A stretch of 64,000 nucleotides of DNA from Plumapathes pennacea (taxonomy: Eukaryota > Cnidaria > Anthozoa > Antipatharia > Myriopathidae): the NCBI GenBank assembly GCA_964036295.1, contig OZ038471.1, positions 3,527,001 through 3,591,000 on the forward strand, given 5' to 3'. The position numbers and the translations under genes were made by a program. Under the pieces are notes generated by a model. It had not been told where the DNA came from, searched no databases, and saw only the letters and a list, made by a program, of their open reading frames with translations. Positions 12,301 to 22,800 of this stretch are shown one piece after another. Position 1 is the stretch's first letter; every line of letters starts with the position of its first letter.

Positions 12301-15300
12301 TTTATTGGTCGAAAATGCAGTTCCAGAAAGCACTAAAAAGCTTCACAGTTTCCGCGCCGTTATTTGCGCTGCGAGAGGAAATATTTGAAGGATAATAAAG
12401 ACAATAAACTACTTTTGGCTTCGGAAATATGCACAGATAATTGTCCTTGGACATTATCTGTTCCTCGAAGCTCACAGTTGCCCTCGAGCTTCGCTCTCGG
12501 GCAACTGTTCGCTTCTCGGAACAGATAATATCCTCGGACAATTATCCATGCATATTTCCTCGCCAAAAGTAGTTTATTGTTTATTTATTGTTAGGTCCAG
12601 ATAGTTCACTGGATCAACAGGAGGTAGCCACATCCCTGCCGGAGGTCAAGGCCGTGATACGTCATACAGGAACCTTTGTGGCGATCTGCCGACTCGCTTC
12701 ACGCAGTTTCACAGTGACAGCTGAAGGTGTGGTCTTTTTTCATCCAATATTCTGCAACTTGAAAGTTGATATTCCTGCGGGTGGCGTTGCAGAAGAAGTC
12801 CAGTTTGAAGTAGCCATGAAGGTTGGTATTCTCTTCTTACAGTTTCCAAATTAATCCGTAATAATGTTTCATGGTGTCTTATTCGTAAAATTGGTTGCGT
12901 TGAGGAGTATTTTTATCAGGGCGAAACTGAATGTAAAATGATCGTACTTTTGAGAAAGTTAAATATTTACCCTTTCACTACTAACCTGAAAGTATAGATT
13001 ATTTGAACCTCCTAAGAAGAAACTGCACATATATGTGGGATATACTGAGAATTTATAGTTTAATCAGCTGTCATCTGAGCAAGCTATCAAAAGCCAATTT
13101 CTCTGTACTGTGTGATATATCTCTAGCGAGAAACTGATGGAGAATATTGAAGTTGAGCAGCCTTGGGGGCGGGAATTAAGAAGGCCTAAACTCAATAAAA
13201 AAGTCAGTTTGATGCCTAAAATCAGAAAAGTTTTCGTGATTTTCCTATTAAGTCAATATGGGTGTAATTAAAGATGGGGACATGTTGGTCAACAGTGGGT
13301 CTCGCGCCGTGTAGATCGATCGTAATACTCTTTAATGTTATGTCTTGATCATTTAACCTAAGGTGCAAGAGATTCCAGCAGAAGACATAAAAAACTCCGA
13401 AGTTCATGTCTCTCCAGTTCTCCATCTTCACACCTCAAAGGAGGTTGACTTCCTCAAGCCGGTGGTTATATCAATCCCTGTTGATATAGGAGACAAAAAA
13501 ATTCATCAGAGTCCCCCCTGTCAAATAAGAGTTTTCACCAGTAAATCAGGAGGGAGACATGAACACTGGGAGGACATTACCGAGCGGCTGGAAGGGACTG
13601 GTCCCACTCTGGAGAATGACGTCATAGTGTTCCAAGTGAATCACTTTAGTCTGTAAGTATTGTTGTACGCCCACTGCATCAAGTGTGAACATTTGTTGCT
13701 TTTATTACCGCATCCTATACTCACACAGTATAGAATAAATTCTTACTAACCAGCTTAAGTTTGGAGATACTTTAACAGAGCAACCCTAGCATGTATAATA
13801 AAGATTAAACTTTAAACAGCTGAGCTGTTTACTTTGTTTGAGTCTATTCCGGAATATAGGAATATTGAATTAGGATCAGACAAATCTGTATTTTAGGTAG
13901 GTGACGCCCTCTTTTTCCTTCTTGAGCTATTGCAACTTTTGTACCATTCTGCAATACAGGGAGTCTCGCTTTTGACTACAACCTTTCTTGGGGGAATGAT
14001 ATAAGCCTGCAATACTAAAATGTAGAAAAAATATTCGAATTCTTGCATAGTTGCTATGTACAATAATATAGATAAGATTTTATTGGGTAGACGACAATAA
14101 TTGTTGGCCCCTGACTTCGTGAAAGACATGTTTATATTTTTGTAGGTTTTGTGTGGTGCTGTCCCGGACCAGAGATCCAGTGCCTCCGACTATGAAAAAG
14201 GTGGCTGAGTTGGTAGTCCTAAAGCCTAAATTTGAAGCAACGTTCCGCGCATGTGTGTCGGAGGGAACGGGAGCGAATCAAGTCGAACAGTCCAGTTTTA
14301 TATTGGACCTCTTCTGTCTGCCGGCTGATCAAAAAGAGAAGGATGAAAAAGGCTACAAAAGGCTTAACCAAGCTGACTCCAAAATAGATCTGAGACCAGA
14401 AGAGAAGTGTTTTGTGAAACTTGACGACGATGGAGACTTGAAGCCTGATCAGAATATGGAAGACTTCTACCTTATGTAAGATTTATGTTAGGTACTGCAA
14501 TGACCAGCGTTATTCATCCAGTTGTATGTTGTTACATAGAAATACCATACTGCTCTCCTTCGTTGCTACAAATTGAAGCAGGATAATTCTGATAAGTTTT
14601 CTTAACCTGGATTATTATCACTATCATTTAAATATTGTAATTTTATTATCATAGTTGTAGCTCTATAATTTTTTCTTTTTTCTTTTTTTCTTTCTTTTTC
14701 TTTCTTTTTTTTTTTTTTTTAGATTCAGACCAACCCGTTCATTTCAGTATCCTCTAAATGTCTGTGCAAAAACTGAGGACAAAGAGAATTTACAATGCCT
14801 AAAAACCAGACTTTACTTCTCTGGACCCAGCTCAGAAAAGCTTTGTGACTTTTCAGTTACTATACTGAAACGGAATCTGAAACCAACGGTCAGTATCAGT
14901 TTATATATCTCTAACGCACATACTAAAACACATACGCTCAGATACGTACATACATAAAGTAGGAACGGGCGCAGACAGATTTTTCTCTGTTTGATCTCTC
15001 AATATATGTCGTTATATACATATCAAGTTCATTCTTGGAAAGATTTTGGGTATAAATTTTGTTGGAAAAAATATCGAAATACAGGGAAAAATACGTTTGA
15101 ATGATTATTCATCTGACATGAAGGCTGTGGATTTTAAGAGCATAAAGCGTTCCGGTCTTGTTTTTCGACTGTCGTCTTCATATATACTCACATCGGCTCA
15201 CATGCGCAAAAGCCGTTACGGTGTTAGTATTCAAGAGCATTCGCGGGTTCTGGGTTTTGAAATATCGACTGTCCTCCCAATCTAATAACCCTGTAAGACT

Positions 15301-16323
15301 GCATTTCTTCAATCATTTACATAATTATATCTTACCCTATAAATATACAGAGAAATGATGAAGACAATGCAGTGGGAATGAAAGGTAAGTAACTATTTAC
15401 ATAATATTCAAGACTCATTATCCAATTTCCTTAGTAACGTGCGATTATTGCATGATAACCTCTAGAAACAAGCAAAACATACAGCCGTATTGCATGTTGC
15501 TATGGAAAACAAAATAGTAGCGTTGCACGTTACTAAAGGAGTTGGGTAATAAATAATTTATTAGATATGTAAGCGTGTAGTACTGCTGTTTATTATATAG
15601 ACACGAGTGTTTTACTGGGAAATATACCGTGCGTAAAATCCATATGAATTTACATCCGGGACCCGAGTGGCGTATTTTCCATATCCTCACCTAGTGAGGA
15701 TATCGATAGCATCATTTCCCGCTTTTGCACGGTTGTTTGTGCAATTTCTCGTAAAACACTCGTGTCTAATATAATAAAAAGAAAATTACACGGCGGCTTG
15801 AAGATATGAATTTTATTTTCTCGTGGTAAAAACAACATTTTACTCACTCGCGAAGCGCTCGTTCGTAAAATATTGTTTTTACCACTCGAAAATAAAATTC
15901 ATATCTTCAAGCCGCCGTGTAATCTCCTCTATATATTTTTTCTCGTCGTTTGTGCATGACTCGTAAAAATATAGAACCGCACTACATTCATATATATTAG
16001 ACAACATTAGGACCAACTATCTTTTTTTGTTTCTTTGTTATTGTTTAGAATGGAAAGAAGGTGCACCAACGCCAGTAGAACTAGGCAATGTAGCAGAAAA
16101 CATCGCGGATTGCTGGTCGTTTTTGGGCCTACGACTAGGTGTGTCACAAAGTGAAATAGATAATATCCAGTACGACAACGTGAAATACGATGTTTTGAGA
16201 AAGAAGACGTTTCGAATGCTCCAGGTCTGGCGTGATCAGGGCAGGTCTTCGACATATGCTCAGCTCGCAAATGCCCTTTGTGACGAAGGGAAAAAAAGGC
16301 TTGCTGAAACCTATTGTACGTGA
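7711..16323 (+). CDS. G2: DED-like / NB-ARC / TPR / ZU5-ZU5 / UPA / Death-domain receptor
   Basis: Complete gene, 10 exons: 7711-9346, 9697-10983, 11076-11163, 11418-11752, 12595-12821, 13363-13652, 14146-14475, 14723-14888, 15351-15384, 16049-16323. The joined frame is 1555 residues plus stop. Order: N-terminal death-fold, NB-ARC ATPase, TPR array, short acidic spacer, ZU5-1, ZU5-2 with terminal HFS, UPA, short linker, Death domain. It resembles PIDD1 (LRR-ZU5-ZU5-UPA-DD) with the LRRs replaced by NB-ARC and TPR, and NLRP1, whose FIIND is ZU5+UPA. A cytosolic STAND switch or sensor assembling through its Death domain is the likely role (inference). The start was chosen as the first Met of the frame; a second Met follows directly. 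Confidence 0.85.
9697..10983 (+). CDS. G2 exon 2: TPR array
   Basis: Five TPR units (for example ARCFNSIGNCFCELDKLNDA) are followed by two F/Y-Y-x3-W helical repeats. Unlike G3/G4 there is no separate hinge exon; the exon runs on through a Lys-rich end to the donor gtaagg. Confidence 0.85.
11076..11163 (+). CDS. G2 exon 3: short acidic spacer
   Basis: 29 residues rich in Asp, Ser, Gln and Glu. It is the shortest member of the spacer position that is 520 residues long in G3. Acceptor gacag, donor gtaagg, phase 2. Confidence 0.75.
11213..11234. repeat. (GT)n microsatellite
   Basis: About 11 GT units in a G2 intron. Confidence 0.9.
11418..11752 (+). CDS. G2 exon 4: ZU5-1 domain
   Basis: 335 bp, with the LPGAV turn and VVELSP strand. 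It is very similar to the G1 ZU5-1 exon. Its 3' end (REENG and donor gtcagttatg) recurs in the mosaic exon 30359-30687 of G3. Confidence 0.85.
12095..12580. mobile_element. intronic insertion with 180-bp palindrome (MITE-like)
   Basis: The same intron of G3 (31021-31050) runs straight from gtagctatatat to the acceptor; in G2 about 490 bp intervene. The last 180 bp (12401-12580) are a near-perfect palindrome with ends acaataaactacttttgg / ccaaaagtagtttattgt. Boundaries at the left are approximate. It has no coding capacity. Confidence 0.8.
12595..12821 (+). CDS. G2 exon 5: ZU5-1 end / ZU5-2 start
   Basis: HTGTFVAICRL segment, then the DIPAGG turn of ZU5-2. The acceptor lies only 14 bp after a palindromic element (12401-12580) that is absent from the paralogous intron of G3. 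Confidence 0.8.
12967..13170. mobile_element. MITE of the ccctttcac family, diverged copy
   Basis: It starts ttaccctttcac and contains, in reverse orientation, blocks found in 25438-25646 (aagctatcaaaag, ctcatctcag-like). The right end is unclear. Confidence 0.5.
13363..13652 (+). CDS. G2 exon 6: ZU5-2 with HFS
   Basis: FLKPVVISIPV strand, W-E-D-I-T-E-R-L segment, ends His-Phe-Ser (13642-13650). Almost identical to 31844-32133 of G3. Confidence 0.85.
14146..14475 (+). CDS. G2 exon 7: UPA domain, first part
   Basis: FILDLFCLPA strand, DLRPEE turn and MEDFYLM end. 330 bp, the same length as in the second half of G3. Confidence 0.7.
14723..14888 (+). CDS. G2 exon 8: UPA domain, last part
   Basis: RLYFSGPSSEKLCDFSV core after a long poly-pyrimidine tract (14665-14720). 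Phase 0 donor gtcagt. Confidence 0.75.
15351..15384 (+). CDS. G2 exon 9: mini-exon linker
   Basis: 34-bp polar linker (RNDEDNAVGMK) between UPA and Death domain. Its counterpart in G3 is 46 bp (33840-33885), which supports it as a real exon. Confidence 0.7.
15600..15766. mobile_element. palindromic MITE with gacacgagtgttttac ends
   Basis: 16-bp perfect terminal inverted repeats, gacacgagtgttttac and gtaaaacactcgtgtc, with a further inner palindrome tatcctcacctagtgaggata. No open frame of interest. It lies in the last intron of G2. Confidence 0.8.
15786..15922. mobile_element. long hairpin MITE (ttacacggcggcttgaag)
   Basis: A nearly perfect 137-bp inverted repeat with arms of about 58 bp around a GCGAAGCGC centre. 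One arm also occurs in a G1 intron (3826-3921). Confidence 0.85.
16049..16323 (+). CDS. G2 exon 10: Death domain
   Basis: Six-helix Death-domain pattern: ENIADCWSFLGLRLGVSQSE, IDNI, then FRMLQVWRDQ and AQLANALCDEG, ending ETYCT and TGA. Tryptophans and hydrophobic spacing fit the family (homotypic adaptor recruitment). Confidence 0.85.
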
Positions 16324-17270
16324 GATGAAAAAAATTAAAAACTAATTTATGTCACAGAACCGGTTCTGCAATGCTTTATAGCTCTTTACAGTTATTACAT
16401 TATTAGCCTTTTTAGAACTTTCCTGTATCAAAACACAGGCGAATCATTTTAGAAGGAAATGTTTTGGAACACGCAATCTATATTATCTAGATTGTTTAGT
16501 GTTGCATTCAGTAGTATTTCATAAACCTTGCACTGATATTATTGTCAAAACTGCAACATATTAATAGTAAGTTGTAAGCTCGCTCAAACTATGATATGTA
16601 AATTTTGTATTCTATGTACGATTAACTCACACGTGCAACCTGATAAGGGGCCGCTCGTTTGATTGATTTGTCCTTCCATTATGAACTATAATCAAATGCA
16701 AAATGGTGGAGGCACTTGCAAAAAATACCCATTCTTCTCTTTTATTCCCTCATTCTCATCTTGATTTCATTTGACAGCATCTTCCCCTCCCCCGTTTCAA
16801 TGTTGAGTATCGAAAATCGCGGAAAGGGATTTTAGCGGCCCGAACAACACTGAGACGGGGGGAGGGGGTGCAGAAATGAACAATACTTAAAAGCCGATTA
16901 ATTGCTCAAATATGCACAGTGTCTCAAATACTTTTGCATTTGATTGTAGGAAACAAAACTAACAACGAAATAAAAGCAGATTGAAAAGATATGTCAGTGA
17001 GAGTTGGATCGAAGATTATCTGCGCGAAAGTTGCCCTCTGGCACAAACTGCAATAAAAAATGCACAATTGAGTTTTCAAACGCGTTCATGTTGATAAATA
17101 TTACTTCTCATTTTGTTACACGATGCGGAGGGTGTCTTGGAACAAATTTTCGTTTAAACGGGACCTCGAGCTCTACGGAGCGTGGACGACTGTTACATTT
17201 CTAACTATCATATGACTATAAAAAAATCTGCAATCTGATTGGCTCAGAACAAGCAAGTAATTCATTAATT

Positions 17271-17310
17271 TGCACTGAGTGCATTTGAATTGTAATCTGC
17301 ACTGAGTGCA
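17271..17310. repeat. two copies of TGCACTGAGTGCA
   Basis: Near-palindromic 13-mers at 17271-17283 and 17298-17310, flanked by inverted aattaat sequences. Weakened copies lie at about 34455-34515 upstream of G4. Could be a small foldback or a binding-site pair. Confidence 0.5.
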
Positions 17311-17815
17311 AATTAATATTACCATAAAACCCAATAATTTTCGCATTTTCTAGTACTTTCTGTAGCTATTCCACTCCTTTATCCAACAAGGGTTAGTCAA
17401 AATGAGAGAATGTTGTTCAGTTGCAACGGACGTTTTGATAGTCATATCATAAACAAGTAATCGTATGAGTTACTCGCGAAATTACTGATTTACACTACTT
17501 GTGATGTTTGAAAATTGTGTCAAATTGCACTCGCTTTACTGTGTGTGTAATTTTGGGTAAAAAGAGCATCGGTATAAATTTAAGTTCAGTTTCTGACGGA
17601 ATTATTGTAATTGTTGAATTACGCTGGTGAAGGTACGTAAAAATACTTATAAAATAAAAGGATTAAAATAGTCTGTATGACTAACACGGAGAAACCTTGA
17701 TTATTCCCCGTTTCATTGTACAAACCAACGTGATTAAATCCCCTAATCCTCCCCCTCTCCAAGATATGCATTTTTCGTGTATTTCAAATGTCTCTGTTCA
17801 GACAGTTTCACCAGC

Positions 17816-17817
17816 TT

Positions 17818-17861
<44 letters not shown>
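17816..17861. repeat. poly(T) tract
   Basis: About 45 T with one C, upstream of G3. It is much shorter upstream of G4. Confidence 0.9.
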
Positions 17862-17862
<1 letters not shown>

Positions 17863-18194
17863 GCAGTTCAAAAACAATATTTTCGTGACTGAAGTGAGCA
17901 CCTAAAAGAAATCGCCTCGTGTCAATCCGTCCTTTGTTTATAGTTTAACAGTTCCAGGAATCGGGCATAAACAGCGGTTGTTTTCTCGGAACGACACGTG
18001 CAGATTTTCTGGGCACTCAGCACGCCAGCATGGTATACATGTACCAAACAACATCACCTACATCCATTGATCGTGTTTGTCGATACAACTTTTCGGCCAA
18101 GTAAAAATTCAGTGAAACCCAGGCTGAAACTATCGAACCGAATTAGTATCCAGTTCACTTGGCCCCGCTCGGCGGGATCTGGGTACCACAGCAG

Positions 18195-18206
18195 CCAAGA
18201 TGGCGG
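18195..18206 (+). promoter_or_regulatory. YY1-like CAAGATGGCGGC over the G3 start codon
   Basis: The start codon sits inside CAAGATGGCGGC, which matches the YY1 consensus often found at animal translation starts and is also a strong Kozak context. The same 12-mer covers the G4 start. Confidence 0.45.
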
Positions 18207-19886
18207 CTGATGTGGCTGTGAGGCCTGCATGGCTTTCTCTGGAACAAGACAAACTCTTCAGGGTCGTAGATGAAAACTTTACTCAAGTAGGGAAGCAAAA
18301 GGTCTTCGGAGATTCAAACAAGATCCTAGGTAATGCTCCCCGAGACAGTATGTATGAGTGGTTGGTTCTGTTACACAAACAAGGACAGATCACGAATAGC
18401 AACATTGTTGTGATAAAAGACTACCTTGTGGAGCATTCATCTAACAAAGAGAAAATCGAGACAGCCGTTAAAGAGTACACGGAAAAGCTCCCAGAAGAAA
18501 GACCAGATTTAACTGGAAGAGAGGAAGAAATTGGGAAAATCATCGCTAAGCTACGAACCGACGAAAGTGCCATAGTCAACTTGTATGGAGTGAGTGGTGT
18601 TGGAAAGACGACTCTCGCGAAGGAGATCTGCTATCGCTGGGACAAGAATTCGCTGGGAAGATCGCTTACAGTAGATTTGAGAGAAGTAAAAGAAATGAAG
18701 TTTGTCTATTTCAACATTTTGCAAGCTCTCGAACCCAAGAAGACCACTCCGATCTACGAGGAGGAAGCGGTGTTTAAGCGTGTTCGACAACTGAAGAAGG
18801 AGGGTGAACCTGTCCTTGTTTTGTTTGATAACAGCGAGCAGTTTGCAGGTGGTAACACCGAGGAGAGTAAGAGATTACGTGCGGATTTTCTGGGTTTTAT
18901 GAAGCGGCTGAAAAGCTCAAAAAATGACCAGTTCAAGAAGCTCAGGATCCTGTTGACTTCCAGAAAGGAGTTCACTGCTGCGGAACTCATGGAAGATTTC
19001 TGCCTGAAACCTCTGGAGAAAGAACAGTCAGGGGAACTGCTGAAGTCTGAAGGAGAACCACATATTGCTGAAGAACAGAAAACCAAGGTGTTGCAACTAT
19101 GTGGAGGGAGGCCCCTGTTACTCAAGACTGTGGCTGCTGCAGTGAAGCAAGAAGGAGTGAAACTCAAATACTTGATTAGTAAGGTAGAAGAGGGGATTGC
19201 TAGAGTCACAGGTAAACCAGTGGAAACAGTGAAGCCATCAGGAGCAGAAAAACCAGAAGTTAAAGAGAGTGAGCCAGAAAGAACCACAAGAACAGAGCCG
19301 GAAGTTGATGTACAAGATTCCTCATTTCTGGGATCAATGTTTTTCAATCTTCCAAGCAAAGACCTCCAGGATGCAGCTGTCTCATTGTCACTGTTTTGCA
19401 GTCCATTTTCCTTGAAGGCAGCAGCTTGTGTTCTTAATGTTGGTGAGGATAAAGCTAGTCTTATCCTGGAAAGCCTGAGGAGCTACAACTTCATCGTAAC
19501 TGCAGATTCCGATGCAAGGGACATGGCTTATGACATTCATCCTCTGCTCAAGGCAGTTTTGAAAGGCATGAGGAAAGATGAAGATTTCAAGCAAGTTTTT
19601 CAGAATGCTGAAACTCGGTTTTCGCATCTTTTCATGGACTGGGCTTCTCGTCTGGGCAAAGCACTTGACAAGCAATATGTTGATATCCACCGGATTTTCA
19701 ATGCACAACAGGCCAACTTTGAGCTTGCCCTTGATATTACCACAAAGAGGGACTACCTTTTCATTCCTGAAACACAGTACCATGATGTGGCAATGACTGC
19801 TTTCCTTTTCGATGCCATGCTTGATTTGGAAATGAGAATGAAGCTTTACAGATCTTGGGCAGACACTGCAGAAAAAGAAGGAAAAG
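18200..19886 (+). CDS. G3 exon 1: DED-like N-terminus and NB-ARC ATPase
   Basis: Residues 1-95 are helical with a WLVLLHKQGQITNSN death-effector-like pattern. P-loop GVSGVGKTT (130-138), Walker B PVLVLFDN (204-211), LLTSR (251-255), GGRP (302-305), an acidic loop (330-375) and IHPL (446-449). About 93-95 percent identical to G4 exon 1 by eye. Confidence 0.9.
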
Positions 19887-22800
19887 GTAAGAATATACAG
19901 TACTGTACTTGCATTTTAAAAAATATGTAATATGTACGTAGTCAAGAAGGCCTAAATTTGTATATAATGTGATCCAAAGGGAATTGTCTTCTTATAAGTA
20001 TTGAATATTATTTATTGGAGGCTCAATAATACACATACAGTAAATATTAGATTGATATACCAGGGATGTTGTGAAGCACTAGCTGAGAAACAGTACATTG
20101 TATACTGCTGGCTAAAATTTGGCCAGTGATTGCCCCAAAAAGGGCATAGAGCAGAAAGCCTTCTACTGATATGTACTGTACTTTAGCTGACTGAGCTCAA
20201 TTCTAGACCTGAATGCATTTTTTCGAAGCTGCAGCACATCTCTGATATACCACACAATAATGTATATATAAGAAACAAGCATGTTCAATGTACAGTGGAA
20301 TAAAGCCACAGAAATGTAATACTGTTTACTACAGTATATGTAAGAATAAAAATTAATATTACTGTGTGATGGTATGCTGAGGATAATTGGCTAAAAATGG
20401 CATGCTAGATGAGAGAATATTAAATGTTGACACATCCTTGTGATATCCCTACCCTATTCTCATGCTCTACAACTTTCTGCTTGTTTGCATATAGATGAGG
20501 CTAATATATAACATAGCAACAGGTTATATATTATAATTCTTTAAATATCCTATTAATCAGGGCTTATAAATATATATTGTATCTCACTTCTGGACAAAGT
20601 CTAGCAGCTACCACAACTGTAACATAATAAGTGTGATAACCTGACTTCAGGGAACTCTAGTCCTGAACTTAAGACTTAGACTAAGCCTGTAATTGTACAA
20701 TACATGTATGCACTCTACAGTCACTCAAAGAAAACCATGCAGTACCTTTCTTGATTAGCATTTAGAGTTACATCTGTACTCTAAATTACAACATTCTAAC
20801 CATTTGCCATTCTACATGTATTTATTCTCTTTCCATTTACAAAAAATGGCTAATTTCTGGACTGTGCAACCATACAACCTTTCTACATTAATTGCACATA
20901 CTGTATAAGTCTAACCTCCTACAATTTGTTTGTGTTTAGACTGCCTTGCTGCTGACCTAAGATGCTGGGAAGCCCTGCAAGTCCTTGATATTGAAGGCAG
21001 CCACAAAGCTCATGAAGTCCTGAAGAAAGCAAAGACCTCCCTTGACAAAGCTGACAAAGAAGACACCGAGATGACAGAAGAAGACACCGAGATGCTGAGA
21101 CTAACAGAGGCAAAGTATCAGTTTGCACTGGGGAAAGTCTACCAAGACTTGTACCAAGAGCCAAAGCGAGCTCTTGAAGAATTCCTCAAGTCCCTTGCTA
21201 TTATGGAGGAACATTTGGGAGACCACACAGAAACGGCAAGATGTCTAAATGCAATTGGAAACTGCTATCAACGTCTCAACGAGCCACACAGAGCCATTGA
21301 GTACTTCAGGCGTACATACAATATGAGGGAAAGATTGTCCCGGGAAGAGCATTTGGACATGCCAGTGTACAAGAGTCAAATTGGTGCTGTGTTTGACCGC
21401 CAAGGAGATTATGACCAAGCCATTCAGCATTACAGGAGTGCAATTGAGCTTGAAGAGAAATTGAAGATTTCTGGTTATGAAAGCACAGCCATATACTATC
21501 GTAACATTGCCAACGCATATTTGTTTAAGGATGAGTATCCTGAAGCCTTGGAACCAGCCACGAAAGCGTACGAAATTCGGAATAAGATCCTTGGGAAGCA
21601 TCCAGAGACTACGAGAAGTCTGTTTCAGCTGGGATTGGTTTGGAACTTACAGAACAAAGGGGATAAGGCACTACAGCACTACAAAGAGGCCTGGGAAATG
21701 GAAAAATCTCTAGAGACAGGCCATCACAGTGTAGTAAGGGACAGAATTGTTGGAGATCTCCGGGATTTGTATGATGAACTTCATCGCAAAAAGGAGAAGA
21801 AATTGTTTGAAGAAGACGCACTTGAGTTTTATTGTAGAATCTGGAAAGAGGAGAAGTCGTTTGAACAATTTCAATTTTCGACCCCAAACCGGACGGTCAT
21901 GAAGATGATTATTGAGTTGCTCAAGAGCCTGGGCGGCCGCAAGGCAGAGATGAAGCGTTATCAGGAAGAAGCTCTTGGCCTGTACGAGAAGACATGGGAG
22001 GAGAGAGACACGCTACCGGAGCTCAAGTGGGACAAGACAAGCCCAGTAGAGAACAGCGTGGTCAGAGCGAGAGGTGAGATCCTGGAGAAGATTCATGAAC
22101 TAGCTGAAGGCCTCCGTGACAAAGGCAAAGCCAAACAATATGAAGTGGAGAAACTGAACTTCTACAGGGAAGTGTATTTTGCCGAAGGGTCAGTGGATAT
22201 CGATGAGTACAAGCGGCGAAAGTTGTTTAAAACTATTGTTGGCAAACTCAGCAAGTCACACAAGAAACAAGAGTTTGCTGAAGAGGCTCTGAGCTTCCAT
22301 TACAGACAATGGGCTAAGCTTAGAAATCAAAAGGAAGAGAGGTATGGTCCTTCTATAGATGACGCCATTAGTGCTCTTTTGAATATCTGCAGCAAGTTTG
22401 GCTCAAAGCAGAGGCTGTCAGAATATCAAAGAGAAGCACTGGTCTTTTACAAGGAACTGTGGGTAGAAAATGCGAGTGAGATGGACGAGTCTCGCAGGAA
22501 GAAAGTTGTACAGACCATAATGAAGTTGGCTTCAAGTTTGAAGGACAAAGCAACGGAAAACGAGTACAACAAGATCAAGCAGGTAAAGACTGTTGTGTTA
22601 CTTATTGACATAACAACCTTCATGTTGATCTACGTTTACGGTTAGTATGTACATTTACGTCCTACATGTATTGATGGTTTCCAATCCCTTAAGATTTAAG
22701 ACGCCCATGCTGGATTCACTTACAACAGTTCAACTAACATGGCCGCTATGACGTCACTCGAAACGAAGGAAAAAGTAGTAGCCGTACAAATTATGGTAAC

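Larger units (their letters stand above)
16324..18199. other. G2 3' flank and G3 promoter region
   Basis: No exon seen. The stretch 16324-16575 matches the G3 3' flank, and 17250-18199 matches the region upstream of G4. The 16577-17253 block has no counterpart at 34437-34441. Confidence 0.7.
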
